64,000 bases of DNA from Methanobrevibacter sp. (GTDB lineage: Archaea > Methanobacteriota > Methanobacteria > Methanobacteriales > Methanobacteriaceae), in assembly GCF_030539875.1 (NCBI RefSeq), contig NZ_JAUNXI010000010.1, positions 1-64,000 of the forward strand, read 5' to 3'. Made by a program: the position numbers and the translations under genes. The first letter of the stretch is position 1; every line of letters begins with the position of its first letter. The notes under the pieces were generated by a model that was given only the letters and a program-made list of their open reading frames with translations, did no database searches and was not told the origin of the DNA. Shown here in pieces: positions 19,061 to 26,870 of this stretch.

Positions 19061-20065
19061 CTAATTTTTTGTGTAGTTTTCAACACATTCAGTTAATCCT
19101 TTATCTAAATCAATTATTGGTTTCCAATTAGTTCTTGCTTTAATTTTTTCAGTTGACAACAATCTTCTTTCAGGATCAGATTCACGATAACCTTCAAATT
19201 TAATAACTGGTTCTGCAATGCCCATTTTTTTTGCAATTAAAATTGTTAAATCAATAATGGAAATTTCTTCATCAGTAGCAACATTGTAAATAGTCCCATC
19301 AAGGGCAGAATCAGTTTTTGCCAAATTAAGTACTGCACTGCAACTGTCATAATTATTCAAAAAGGTTCTGCAATTCTTTTTAGAATTTTCAAGTAATACA
19401 ACTTCCCCATTATTTTTAAAGCTATCTATAATATGTGGAATAATATGCTTTGGATATTTTTCATCTTTGCTGTAAACATTAGCAAAACGAATAGAACATC
19501 CTTTGATTTTACCGTTGTCAACTGCATCTTTGATGAAAAACTCAGTTAAGAGTTTGCCGGTTGCATAACTAGTCCTTTGACTATGTTCTGCATCAGACAT
19601 AGTGATAAAATCAGATTCTTTAACTCCCCCATCTTCATTCCAAGAATTCATTGAATATATTTCTGAAGTAGAGCAGTTAATGTATTTTTCAGCACCTACA
19701 CGAATGGCCTGCTGTAGAAAATTATTCATACTAACGACATTAGTTTCATAAGTTTCATAAACCTTATAGAAATGTTCTGTATGAACAACAGCAGCACAAT
19801 TAATATAGATTACTTCATCAAAGTCCTTTTTAATTTCAACAACCATTGATTCGATTTTATTCATGTCTTCATCATTATTTAAGTCATATTCATAAAAATC
19901 AAAACGGCCATCATCAATACAGTCGCTTACAGTATCGATTGAAGATGCATAAAAGTTATCAAAACCAATGACTTTTACTTCATCGTCCTTTTGATTTAAT
20001 AATTGACGAACCAACTCATTACCAGTCATTCCGGTAACGCCACTAATTACATATAATATTTTCAT
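19061..20065 (-). CDS. NAD-dependent epimerase/dehydratase (extended SDR), 334 aa
   Basis: Begins MKILYVISGVTGMTGNELV, the SDR glycine motif, and has the catalytic set CSTSEIYS and SYATGK (the Y-x-x-x-K pair). It belongs to the NDP-sugar epimerase/dehydratase group. The ATG at 20065 has AAGGTGACT before it; the upstream in-frame ATG at 20086 lies inside the previous gene and is rejected. It may make the sugar that receives the phosphonate, or act on a nucleotide-linked intermediate. The start is 10 bp after the phosphoesterase stop. Confidence 0.85.
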   Translation of the reverse strand: MKILYVISGVTGMTGNELVRQLLNQKDDEVKVIGFDNFYASSIDTVSDCIDDGRFDFYEYDLNNDEDMNKIESMVVEIKKDFDEVIYINCAAVVHTEHFYKVYETYETNVVSMNNFLQQAIRVGAEKYINCSTSEIYSMNSWNEDGGVKESDFITMSDAEHSQRTSYATGKLLTEFFIKDAVDNGKIKGCSIRFANVYSKDEKYPKHIIPHIIDSFKNNGEVVLLENSKKNCRTFLNNYDSCSAVLNLAKTDSALDGTIYNVATDEEISIIDLTILIAKKMGIAEPVIKFEGYRESDPERRLLSTEKIKARTNWKPIIDLDKGLTECVENYTKN

Positions 20066-20075
20066 AATAGTCACC

Positions 20076-20807
20076 TTAAATTCCATGTTCTAATCTTTTT
20101 CTATAAAAATCATCAACACTCCCATCATATAAATCCATTGCATCATGTTTAGGATATTCAACTGATTTTAATTCAACGGACATCAAATTAGTGTTTAAAA
20201 CTGCATATTGAGCATTGGGATTATGATTTCTAGGTTGGCCAACAGAACCTGGATTAATAAATAATACTGATTTTCTGTTTCTCATATCAGGATTGTCAAA
20301 TTCATAAAATTTTTGAAAAACATGAGGATAATGAGAATGTCCCGATAGAACAATATCATAATCAATGTAATTTCCATTTAGATTATCTGGAAAAATTGCT
20401 TTCCAATAATGATCATCTAAAGACCCGTGGACGGCTAAAACATGTTTTTCACCTATTTCAAATTCAAATTTGCCTTCCTGAACCAAATTGTTATTTAAAT
20501 AATCTCTAGATTCACTAGTTAATATTGAATCGGTGAATTGTGCCGATTCGACACCTCTTGTACTTGAAAAATGGTTAAAATCTTTTGTCAAAATAGCTTT
20601 TTCATGATTTCCCAAAATATTGCAAATAATTTTTGTTGAAAAATTATCGCGGATAAAATCAACAACTTCATTTGATTGCATTCCATAATCAATTAAATCC
20701 CCTAAAAGAATTACGGAATCAATATCCTGTTTAATTAAATCTTTAAAAACTTCTTTTAGGGCAAATAAATTCCCATGGATGTCTGATAAAATTGCATATT
20801 TTGACAT
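20076..20807 (-). CDS. Calcineurin-like metallophosphoesterase (YfcE/MJ0936 type), 243 aa
   Basis: All metal-ligand motifs are present: DIHGN (8-12), GDLIDYG, GNHEKA, AVHGSLDD and SGHSHYP. Members hydrolyse phosphodiesters or phosphomonoesters. Within the phosphonate operon it may clean up a nucleotide intermediate or release a phosphate from a precursor. Ribosome site AGGCGAT before the ATG; 9 bp after PEP mutase. Confidence 0.88.
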   Translation of the reverse strand: MSKYAILSDIHGNLFALKEVFKDLIKQDIDSVILLGDLIDYGMQSNEVVDFIRDNFSTKIICNILGNHEKAILTKDFNHFSSTRGVESAQFTDSILTSESRDYLNNNLVQEGKFEFEIGEKHVLAVHGSLDDHYWKAIFPDNLNGNYIDYDIVLSGHSHYPHVFQKFYEFDNPDMRNRKSVLFINPGSVGQPRNHNPNAQYAVLNTNLMSVELKSVEYPKHDAMDLYDGSVDDFYRKRLEHGI

Positions 20808-20816
20808 TTAATCGCC

Positions 20817-22124
20817 TTATAACTCATCAATCAATGTAATAATCTTCTTAATAGATAATAATTCCTCATCAATTTCATGTGCTCTGTGATGTTTTAAAAT
20901 GCTTTTCGCAGCATTTTGCATTGCCGGGAAAGCAGCCCGCAATAACTGATTTGCATAGATTACTATATTAACTCCATGTGCAGTTAATTCTTCTTCAGTG
21001 ATTGTATTAAACGAAGATGGAACGACAACGATTGGAGTTTCACTGTCTTTCGCTCTGAATTTATCACAGAACTCCAAAATTTCATCCGGTTCTTTTCTTC
21101 TGCTGTGAATCATAATTCCATCTGCACCAGCATCACGAAACGCAAATGCTCTTTTAAGTGCATCTTCCATACCCTGTTCAAGAATAAGGCTTTCAATCCT
21201 TGCAATAATCATGAAATCATCAGATATTTGCGCATTCTTACCTGCAGATATTTTTTCACAGAAATGTTCAATTTCATCTTGAGTTTGTTCCACTTCTGTT
21301 CCGAAAAGGGAGTTTTTCTTCAATCCAATTTTATCTTCAATAATAACTGCTGAAACACCCATTCTTTCAAGAGACCTAACTGTATAAACAAAGTGTTCTG
21401 CGATTCCACCAGTATCCCCATCAAAGATAATCGGCTTTGTTGTAACTTCCATAATATCATTGATTGTTCTGAATCTTGAAGTCATATCAACTAATTCAAT
21501 ATCAGGTTTTCCCTTTTCAGTACTGTCGCATAAGCTTGAAATCCACATTGCATCAAATTGATCAATTTGTTCATCATCAGCTATGACTGTTTTTTCTGCA
21601 ATTAATCCGGTTAATCCGCTGTGGACTTCGATTGTTTTAACAACAGGTACGATTTTTAATAATTTCCTTAATCTTGCTCTTCTAAGCTCAGGCATGGCTA
21701 ATTTTTCTCTCATCTGCCTATCAATTTTTTGTATTTTTTCATTGAAAGTATAAGGAACTTCAATTAATTCCCCGCCATATTCTTCAAGAACAGAGATAAT
21801 ATTTTTCCTTATTACTTTCATTGAGTCTTCAACCCAATTATCTCCATGGATAATGTAATCTGGACGAAGTTCACGAACAACATCATCATACATTATTTTA
21901 TCCTGAACAATGACTTTTTTTACATCTGGAAGTCCTTTAACTAATTCCATACGTTCTTCAGTTGTCTTTAATGGGAACCTATTATATTTCACCATTTCAG
22001 AATCACAAAGAACACCCACAACCACATCACCATATTTTTTAGCTTCATTAATTAAATTTAAATGACCATCATGAATAACATCAGTGCAAAAACATGTATA
22101 TACAATCGGATTATCAGACCTCAT
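20817..22124 (-). CDS. Cytidylyltransferase / phosphoenolpyruvate mutase fusion, 435 aa
   Basis: The C-terminal domain (about 155-430) is PEP mutase, which rearranges PEP to phosphonopyruvate, the first committed step of nearly all phosphonate synthesis. It has DGDTGG (235-240) and the diagnostic E-D-K-x5-N-S motif (EDKIGLKKNS, 263-272) that separates true mutases from isocitrate-lyase relatives. The N-terminal domain (1-140) is a TagD/GCT-like cytidylyltransferase with HDGH (18-21), probably activating a phospho- or phosphono-alcohol with CTP. First gene of the left operon, preceded by AAGGTAAT. Confidence 0.95.
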   Translation of the reverse strand: MRSDNPIVYTCFCTDVIHDGHLNLINEAKKYGDVVVGVLCDSEMVKYNRFPLKTTEERMELVKGLPDVKKVIVQDKIMYDDVVRELRPDYIIHGDNWVEDSMKVIRKNIISVLEEYGGELIEVPYTFNEKIQKIDRQMREKLAMPELRRARLRKLLKIVPVVKTIEVHSGLTGLIAEKTVIADDEQIDQFDAMWISSLCDSTEKGKPDIELVDMTSRFRTINDIMEVTTKPIIFDGDTGGIAEHFVYTVRSLERMGVSAVIIEDKIGLKKNSLFGTEVEQTQDEIEHFCEKISAGKNAQISDDFMIIARIESLILEQGMEDALKRAFAFRDAGADGIMIHSRRKEPDEILEFCDKFRAKDSETPIVVVPSSFNTITEEELTAHGVNIVIYANQLLRAAFPAMQNAAKSILKHHRAHEIDEELLSIKKIITLIDEL

Positions 22125-22253
22125 AATATTACCTTAATTAATTATTAATTATATAATAATAACTATTAATTCATTTAAAAAAGAAAATATTTAAAAATTT
22201 CTAACAATATATAAGTTATCATTTAATAAAAAAAATAATTTGCGGAAAATACT
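22125..22253. promoter_or_regulatory. Divergent promoter region of the phosphonate and LicD operons
   Basis: The 129-bp AT-rich gap is the only space between the two oppositely directed operons. On the plus strand CAATATATAAG (about 22207-22217) is a TATA candidate about 40 bp before the LicD ATG. On the minus strand TATATAATTAAT and TTTAAATA are candidates for PEP mutase. Sharing this space makes joint control plausible. Confidence 0.45.
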
Positions 22254-23087
22254 ATGTTTAAGTCAAAGCGATATGATGATGAAACATTAGAACATCTAAA
22301 GAAAGTTCAGATGAAAATTTTAAAATACTTCATTAAAGTTTGTGAAGAAAACGATTTAACTTATTTTATTTATGGAGGAAGTTTACTTGGAACTATACGG
22401 CATAAAGGATTCATTCCATGGGACGATGATATTGATGTTATAATGTTTAGAAAAGACTTTGAAAAATTAAATAAGATTTTTGAAGAAGATATCGATGAGA
22501 AATATAGATTCATCAATGTTTTAAATGAGGAAACCTACCACTACACATGGGGCAGATTAATGCTGAAAAATACTGTAATTAATGAATGGTGGGCCAGTCA
22601 AGTTGATTATACGCAAAATATTTTTATTGATGTTTTTATTTTAGACAATATTCCCAAAAACGGATTCAAAAGGTTCATCCATAAATGGACCAGTTTTTCA
22701 CTTAATCAACTGACAATGTATGCTTTTCTTAAATTTGACAATGAATCAAAACTTAAAAAAATATTTCAGCAAGCAGTACATTACTTATTAAGAATAATTC
22801 CGATTTCACCTTACAATATTAAGAAAAAATGCGTGAAATCCTTCTCCAAATATCAATATGAAGACTGTGATGAAGTATGCGATTTTCCGGCAATATGTCA
22901 AATGCCCGTATACAATAAAAAGGATTGGATACCTCCAAAAAAAGCACAATTTGAAGATATTATGGTTAATGTACCTAATAATTACGATAAAATTTTGAAA
23001 AGAAGTTATGGAAACTATATGGAATTGCCTCCAGTTGAATCAAGATTTCGTCCGGCTCCCGATGAAATCGATTTTGGCGAATATTAA
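22254..23087 (+). CDS. LicD family phosphotransferase, 277 aa
   Basis: Second LicD of the locus, with GGSLLGTIRHKGFIPWDDD at residues 41-59. The same family includes the animal enzymes fukutin and FKRP, which transfer ribitol phosphate from CDP-ribitol. It is followed at 13 bp by a GpsA-like gene and then an IspD/TarI-like cytidylyltransferase, suggesting its donor is a CDP-polyol rather than a phosphonate. First gene of the right operon, with GCGGAAAAT rather than a strong ribosome site before its ATG. Confidence 0.9.
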   Translation: MFKSKRYDDETLEHLKKVQMKILKYFIKVCEENDLTYFIYGGSLLGTIRHKGFIPWDDDIDVIMFRKDFEKLNKIFEEDIDEKYRFINVLNEETYHYTWGRLMLKNTVINEWWASQVDYTQNIFIDVFILDNIPKNGFKRFIHKWTSFSLNQLTMYAFLKFDNESKLKKIFQQAVHYLLRIIPISPYNIKKKCVKSFSKYQYEDCDEVCDFPAICQMPVYNKKDWIPPKKAQFEDIMVNVPNNYDKILKRSYGNYMELPPVESRFRPAPDEIDFGEY

Positions 23088-23100
23088 ATCGGTGAAAACT

Positions 23101-24069
23101 ATGAAATTAAATGTTGGAGTTATTGGCAGCGGTGCAATGGGAACTGCAATTTCACAGTCAATAGCTGAAAATGTAGACAAATTATTTTTATATGCAAGAA
23201 GAGAGGAGATTTGTAATGAGATTAATTCCAAACATTACAACTCCCAATATTATCCGAATTTAAAATTAAAAGATAATATAATTGGAATAAATGATTTTAG
23301 TAAACTGAAAGATGCAGACATTATTTTTTTATGCATCCCATCATCAACCGTTCGAAATGTGACAGAAGAGTTAAATGATTATATTTCCAAAGACTGCATT
23401 CTGGTTACAACTGCAAAAGGAATGGAAGCCAATACAAACAAACGCATGACAGAAATAATTGAAGAGACAACAAAAAGACCGGCAGTTGCATTGTCAGGTC
23501 CCAATATTGCCTCTGAAATGGCTCAGAATTTATCTACTGCAACAACTATTGCATGTGACAATAAAGAATATTTAACAAAAGTGAAAAATTCATTAGAAAC
23601 TAAAAAGTTTAAGGTAAACACAAATACTGACGTTATTGGAACAGAATACTGCGGCATTCTTAAGAATGTGGTTGCAATCAGTCAGGGAATATGTGAAGGT
23701 TTGGACATTAATGATAATGCGAGGTTTGCATTATTTACTAAAAGTTATAATGAAACAAAAGAGATTATCGAAGTTTTAGGTGGAAAAAGAGACATTGTTG
23801 ATGATTATTGCGGATTTGGAGATATAATCACAGCATCCACATTATCAGTTAGTAGAAACCATACTTTAGGTGTTTTATATGGTCAGGGGATTGTTGTTGA
23901 TGAAAAATCGTCAGGAATTCTATTTGAAGGCAGAAACACAACAGTTATTCTAAAAGGAATTTGTGAAAAATATAACCTCAATAGCCTGACTGTTGATTTT
24001 GTATATGATGTTATTGTGGAAAAAAACAATCCGAAACTGGCATTTAATAATTTCTGGGACGGTTTATAA
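23101..24069 (+). CDS. Glycerol-3-phosphate dehydrogenase-like protein (GpsA family), 322 aa
   Basis: Begins MKLNVGVIGSGAMGTAISQS, the NAD(P) site. ALSGPNIASEMA, CGILKNVVAISQG (with the catalytic lysine) and GFGDIITAS followed by VSRN match GpsA. It would interconvert dihydroxyacetone phosphate and sn-glycerol-3-phosphate, or act on a related polyol phosphate. Archaeal lipids use sn-glycerol-1-phosphate, so this enzyme is not needed for membranes and is best explained by the surface-polymer context. ATG at 23101 with GGTGAAAAC before it; the earlier frame extension into LicD is rejected. Confidence 0.85.
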   Translation: MKLNVGVIGSGAMGTAISQSIAENVDKLFLYARREEICNEINSKHYNSQYYPNLKLKDNIIGINDFSKLKDADIIFLCIPSSTVRNVTEELNDYISKDCILVTTAKGMEANTNKRMTEIIEETTKRPAVALSGPNIASEMAQNLSTATTIACDNKEYLTKVKNSLETKKFKVNTNTDVIGTEYCGILKNVVAISQGICEGLDINDNARFALFTKSYNETKEIIEVLGGKRDIVDDYCGFGDIITASTLSVSRNHTLGVLYGQGIVVDEKSSGILFEGRNTTVILKGICEKYNLNSLTVDFVYDVIVEKNNPKLAFNNFWDGL

Positions 24070-24070
24070 T

Positions 24071-24772
24071 ATGATTTTTGCAGCAATGCTTGCTGGTGGA
24101 ATCGGAACCAGAATGGGTTTGAATAAACCAAAACAGTTTGAAATTGTTGGTGATAAACCTATACTCATACATTCTACCGAAACATTTCTAAAAGTAAATG
24201 AAATTGATAGAATTATTGTTTCATCTCCTGAAAAGTTTATTGACCGAACCAAAGAATTAATCAACGATTATTTTCCGGATGATGAAAAAATTGCCGTTAT
24301 AGCTGGCGGTGAAACACGAAATGACACTATCCTGAATTCAATAAAGTACATAAAAGAAAATTACTCAGATGAAGATCATATTTTGATTACGCATGATGCT
24401 GCCAGAATCTTCGTAAGTGAAAGTTTAGTTAAAAAAAGTATTGACAGTGTAATCAACCATGATGCTGCAAGTCCGGTAATGCCTGCTGTTGACGTTATAT
24501 TTGAAACCAAAGAAGAAGGAAAACTAACAGACATTCCCCTCCGCAGGAATTTAGTGCATGCCCAGACTCCTCAAAGCTTTAAAATTAATAGATTTATGGA
24601 AATATACTCCAATTTAAATCAGGAGGAAATAGATACATTGGATGAAGCAATGATGCTGTTCTTCCTGAGAGACGGAGATGTAAAATTATTTAAAGGAGAA
24701 TCAGGTAATTTTAAAATTACTCGAAACATAGATTTGAAAATTGCAGAAGCATATTTAAATGAAATAAAATAG
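24071..24772 (+). CDS. IspD/TarI-like cytidylyltransferase, 233 aa
   Basis: CTP-binding loop LAGGIGTRMGLNKPKQF (7-23), AGGETRNDTI (78-87) and HDAAR (108-112) are characteristic of IspD, TarI and human ISPD. Archaea use the mevalonate route, so MEP synthesis is unlikely; TarI/ISPD-type synthesis of a CDP-polyol fits better. It starts 1 bp after the GpsA-like gene, pointing to a substrate made by that enzyme. The exact polyol (ribitol, glycerol or other) cannot be read from the sequence. Confidence 0.85.
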   Translation: MIFAAMLAGGIGTRMGLNKPKQFEIVGDKPILIHSTETFLKVNEIDRIIVSSPEKFIDRTKELINDYFPDDEKIAVIAGGETRNDTILNSIKYIKENYSDEDHILITHDAARIFVSESLVKKSIDSVINHDAASPVMPAVDVIFETKEEGKLTDIPLRRNLVHAQTPQSFKINRFMEIYSNLNQEEIDTLDEAMMLFFLRDGDVKLFKGESGNFKITRNIDLKIAEAYLNEIK

Positions 24773-24781
24773 CTTGATAAA

Positions 24782-25801
24782 ATGAAAAACTTAAATCATG
24801 ACACCAAACCCAAAAAAGAGAGAATATTTTATTACGATTTCCTAAGGGCTTTTGCAATAATTGCAGTTATTATTTGTCATGTCGACCATTTCTTTGGTCC
24901 GCTAACCGGCACAACCCAAATTATTGCTCAAATGACTTTTCATGATATTGGAAGAATAGGTGTTCCTATCTTTTTAATGATTAGCGGAGCGCTTCTCTTA
25001 AACCGCGAGTATCCTGATTTGGGACAATTTTTAAAGAAGAGATTTGCACGTATTATTTATCCTTTTATTTTTTGGATTATCTTAATTTTAGCTCAGCTTA
25101 CATATTACGGTTATAATCAGACATTTATCTGGAATGTGTTTATCGGAGAACCTTCAATTACCTGGTATTTTTGGGTTTTAATCGGGATTTATTTGTTTTT
25201 GCCTATCCTCAATTCATTTGTTAAGGAGTATGGGGAGAATGGTTTAAAATACTTTTTGGCCATTTGGTTTATGATAATGGTTTTAAAGACATTCAATTCC
25301 TATCCTTTATGGGCCAATTTTGATTTAAGCTATTTTGCAGGTTATGTTGGATACCCAATTTTAGGATATTATTTGGCCAATAAAGAATTTAAAGTAACTG
25401 ATGCTAAAATGTGCATTGCAGGATTTGTTACTCTTTTAATTTCTTTAGGAGTGTTTGTTTATTTGAATTATTACAGCAGCAATTTAATCAGCCTAATTTA
25501 TCAAAACATTCCAATAATATTTATGGGTTCAGGTTTATTCATATTTGTCAGATACCTTGACAAGTTAAACAAGTTTAACTCAATTAAAGACAATTTCGTC
25601 GGAAAAGCGATTATTTCATTAAGTGTGTGCAGTTATGGGATGTATTTTTCACATGTGCTTGTGGTTAAATTCCTATCCTACTACAATCCCCATTCCCATT
25701 TAATGTTTCCAGTGATGTTTGCTTCAATTATATTTTTATCCTGGCTGCTGCCCTATGTGTTAAGTAAAATCCCTTATGTGAAAATTTTCAGCGGATTATA
25801 A
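24782..25801 (+). CDS. Membrane acyltransferase 3 family protein, 339 aa
   Basis: About ten transmembrane segments. The family start FYYDFLRAFAIIAVIICHVD carries the conserved Arg and His of acyltransferase 3 (OatA/WecH/NodX type) enzymes, which move acetyl or other acyl groups onto exported carbohydrates. It ends the right operon, 9 bp after the cytidylyltransferase, and probably O-acylates the same surface polymer. Confidence 0.88.
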   Translation: MKNLNHDTKPKKERIFYYDFLRAFAIIAVIICHVDHFFGPLTGTTQIIAQMTFHDIGRIGVPIFLMISGALLLNREYPDLGQFLKKRFARIIYPFIFWIILILAQLTYYGYNQTFIWNVFIGEPSITWYFWVLIGIYLFLPILNSFVKEYGENGLKYFLAIWFMIMVLKTFNSYPLWANFDLSYFAGYVGYPILGYYLANKEFKVTDAKMCIAGFVTLLISLGVFVYLNYYSSNLISLIYQNIPIIFMGSGLFIFVRYLDKLNKFNSIKDNFVGKAIISLSVCSYGMYFSHVLVVKFLSYYNPHSHLMFPVMFASIIFLSWLLPYVLSKIPYVKIFSGL

Positions 25802-25836
25802 ATCCTAAAAAGAAGCGGTTTGAAGTTTTAACAATG

Positions 25837-25892
25837 AAAGTAATTTGCGTTTCTCTTGTTTGAACTTATCCGCCGAATATAATTACTTTTTT
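25837..25892 (+). terminator. Possible terminator after the LicD-acyltransferase operon
   Basis: AAAGTAATT (25837-25845) and AATTACTTT (25881-25889) can pair perfectly over 9 bp with a 35-nt loop, and the second arm merges into a run of T residues to 25892. The loop is unusually long for a terminator. Confidence 0.35.
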
Positions 25893-26099
25893 AAAAATTA
25901 ACCAGCATAATCACTGAAAAGATTTTTAAATAATATTAATATAGTGCAAATCAAACAATATGATTCCTATCAATGTTAAAAAGCAATTTTATCTGATATA
26001 TAAACTCAATTCAATTCCAATAAAAACAGCATTTAACATAATATTATAAACCAATAAAAACAAAATATAGAACATTATAAATTAATGAAGGTAATATAA

Positions 26100-26870
26100 A
26101 TGTCAAAACCCGTTGTTGCAATAACAAGACCTAAGGACAGGGCGAAACAGGCTTGTGATATTGTAGAAAAATTAGGTGGAACAGCAATTCTTGCACCAAC
26201 ACTTGATTTGAAGCCTGTAAACAGCGAATCTTTAAAGGAGTTAGTTAAAAGAAAAGATGAACTTGATTGGATTGTTTTCACATCACCTACAACCATTGTT
26301 TCATTAAATAAATTTTATCCCGGCTTTATCAATAGCCTCAATTGTAAATTGGCAGTTATTGGAAACAAGACTGGGAAACTCGCTGAAGAAAATGGTTTAA
26401 AGGTTGATTTGATTCCCAAAGATTTCACAGCAGAAGGCCTTATTGAGGAATTTGAAAAACTAAAGATTAGAGACCAGATAATTGGAATCCCCAGAACCGC
26501 TTCTGCAAGACCTGTATTGCCCGAAAGATTGGAAGAACTTGGAAATGAAGTTATTTTAGCCGAAGCATACAAATCATTATTTCCAATGGATAAGAATGCA
26601 ATAAAAAATTTAATTTCCAAAATTGAAAACAGAGAAATTGATGCAATCACATTTACAAGTCCGCTGACTGTTGAAAACTTTTTTGAAATAGCCGAAGACA
26701 AGCAAAAAATAGCTAATTTATTATCCGAAAACCTATTGACAGTCTGCATCGGCCCAATTACTGCAAGAGTTCTGGAAAAATATGGCATTACCTACATTTA
26801 CCCCGACACGTACACAGTTCCGGATATGATGGAATTATTATTTAAAACATGGAGAGAACAAAATGAATGA
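26100..26870 (+). CDS. hemD: Uroporphyrinogen-III synthase
   Basis: Cyclises hydroxymethylbilane with inversion of ring D, on the route to F430 and cobamides. Weakly conserved family, but SKPVVAITRPKDRAKQACDI at the start, DWIVFTSPTTI, GIPRTASARP and ITFTSPLTVENFFEI with TVCIGPITARV are its recognisable motifs. Length 256 aa is usual. AAGGTAAT precedes the ATG. Its end overlaps the glycosyltransferase start by 8 bp. Confidence 0.92.
   Translation: MSKPVVAITRPKDRAKQACDIVEKLGGTAILAPTLDLKPVNSESLKELVKRKDELDWIVFTSPTTIVSLNKFYPGFINSLNCKLAVIGNKTGKLAEENGLKVDLIPKDFTAEGLIEEFEKLKIRDQIIGIPRTASARPVLPERLEELGNEVILAEAYKSLFPMDKNAIKNLISKIENREIDAITFTSPLTVENFFEIAEDKQKIANLLSENLLTVCIGPITARVLEKYGITYIYPDTYTVPDMMELLFKTWREQNE

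Noticed and set aside
20066-20086. Upstream ATG for the epimerase gene
   Set aside because: It lies inside the phosphoesterase gene; AAGGTGACT and the SDR motif spacing support the ATG at 20065.
24071-24772. IspD of the MEP isoprenoid pathway
   Set aside because: Archaea make isoprenoids by mevalonate variants and no other MEP gene is present; LicD and GpsA-like context points to a CDP-polyol.
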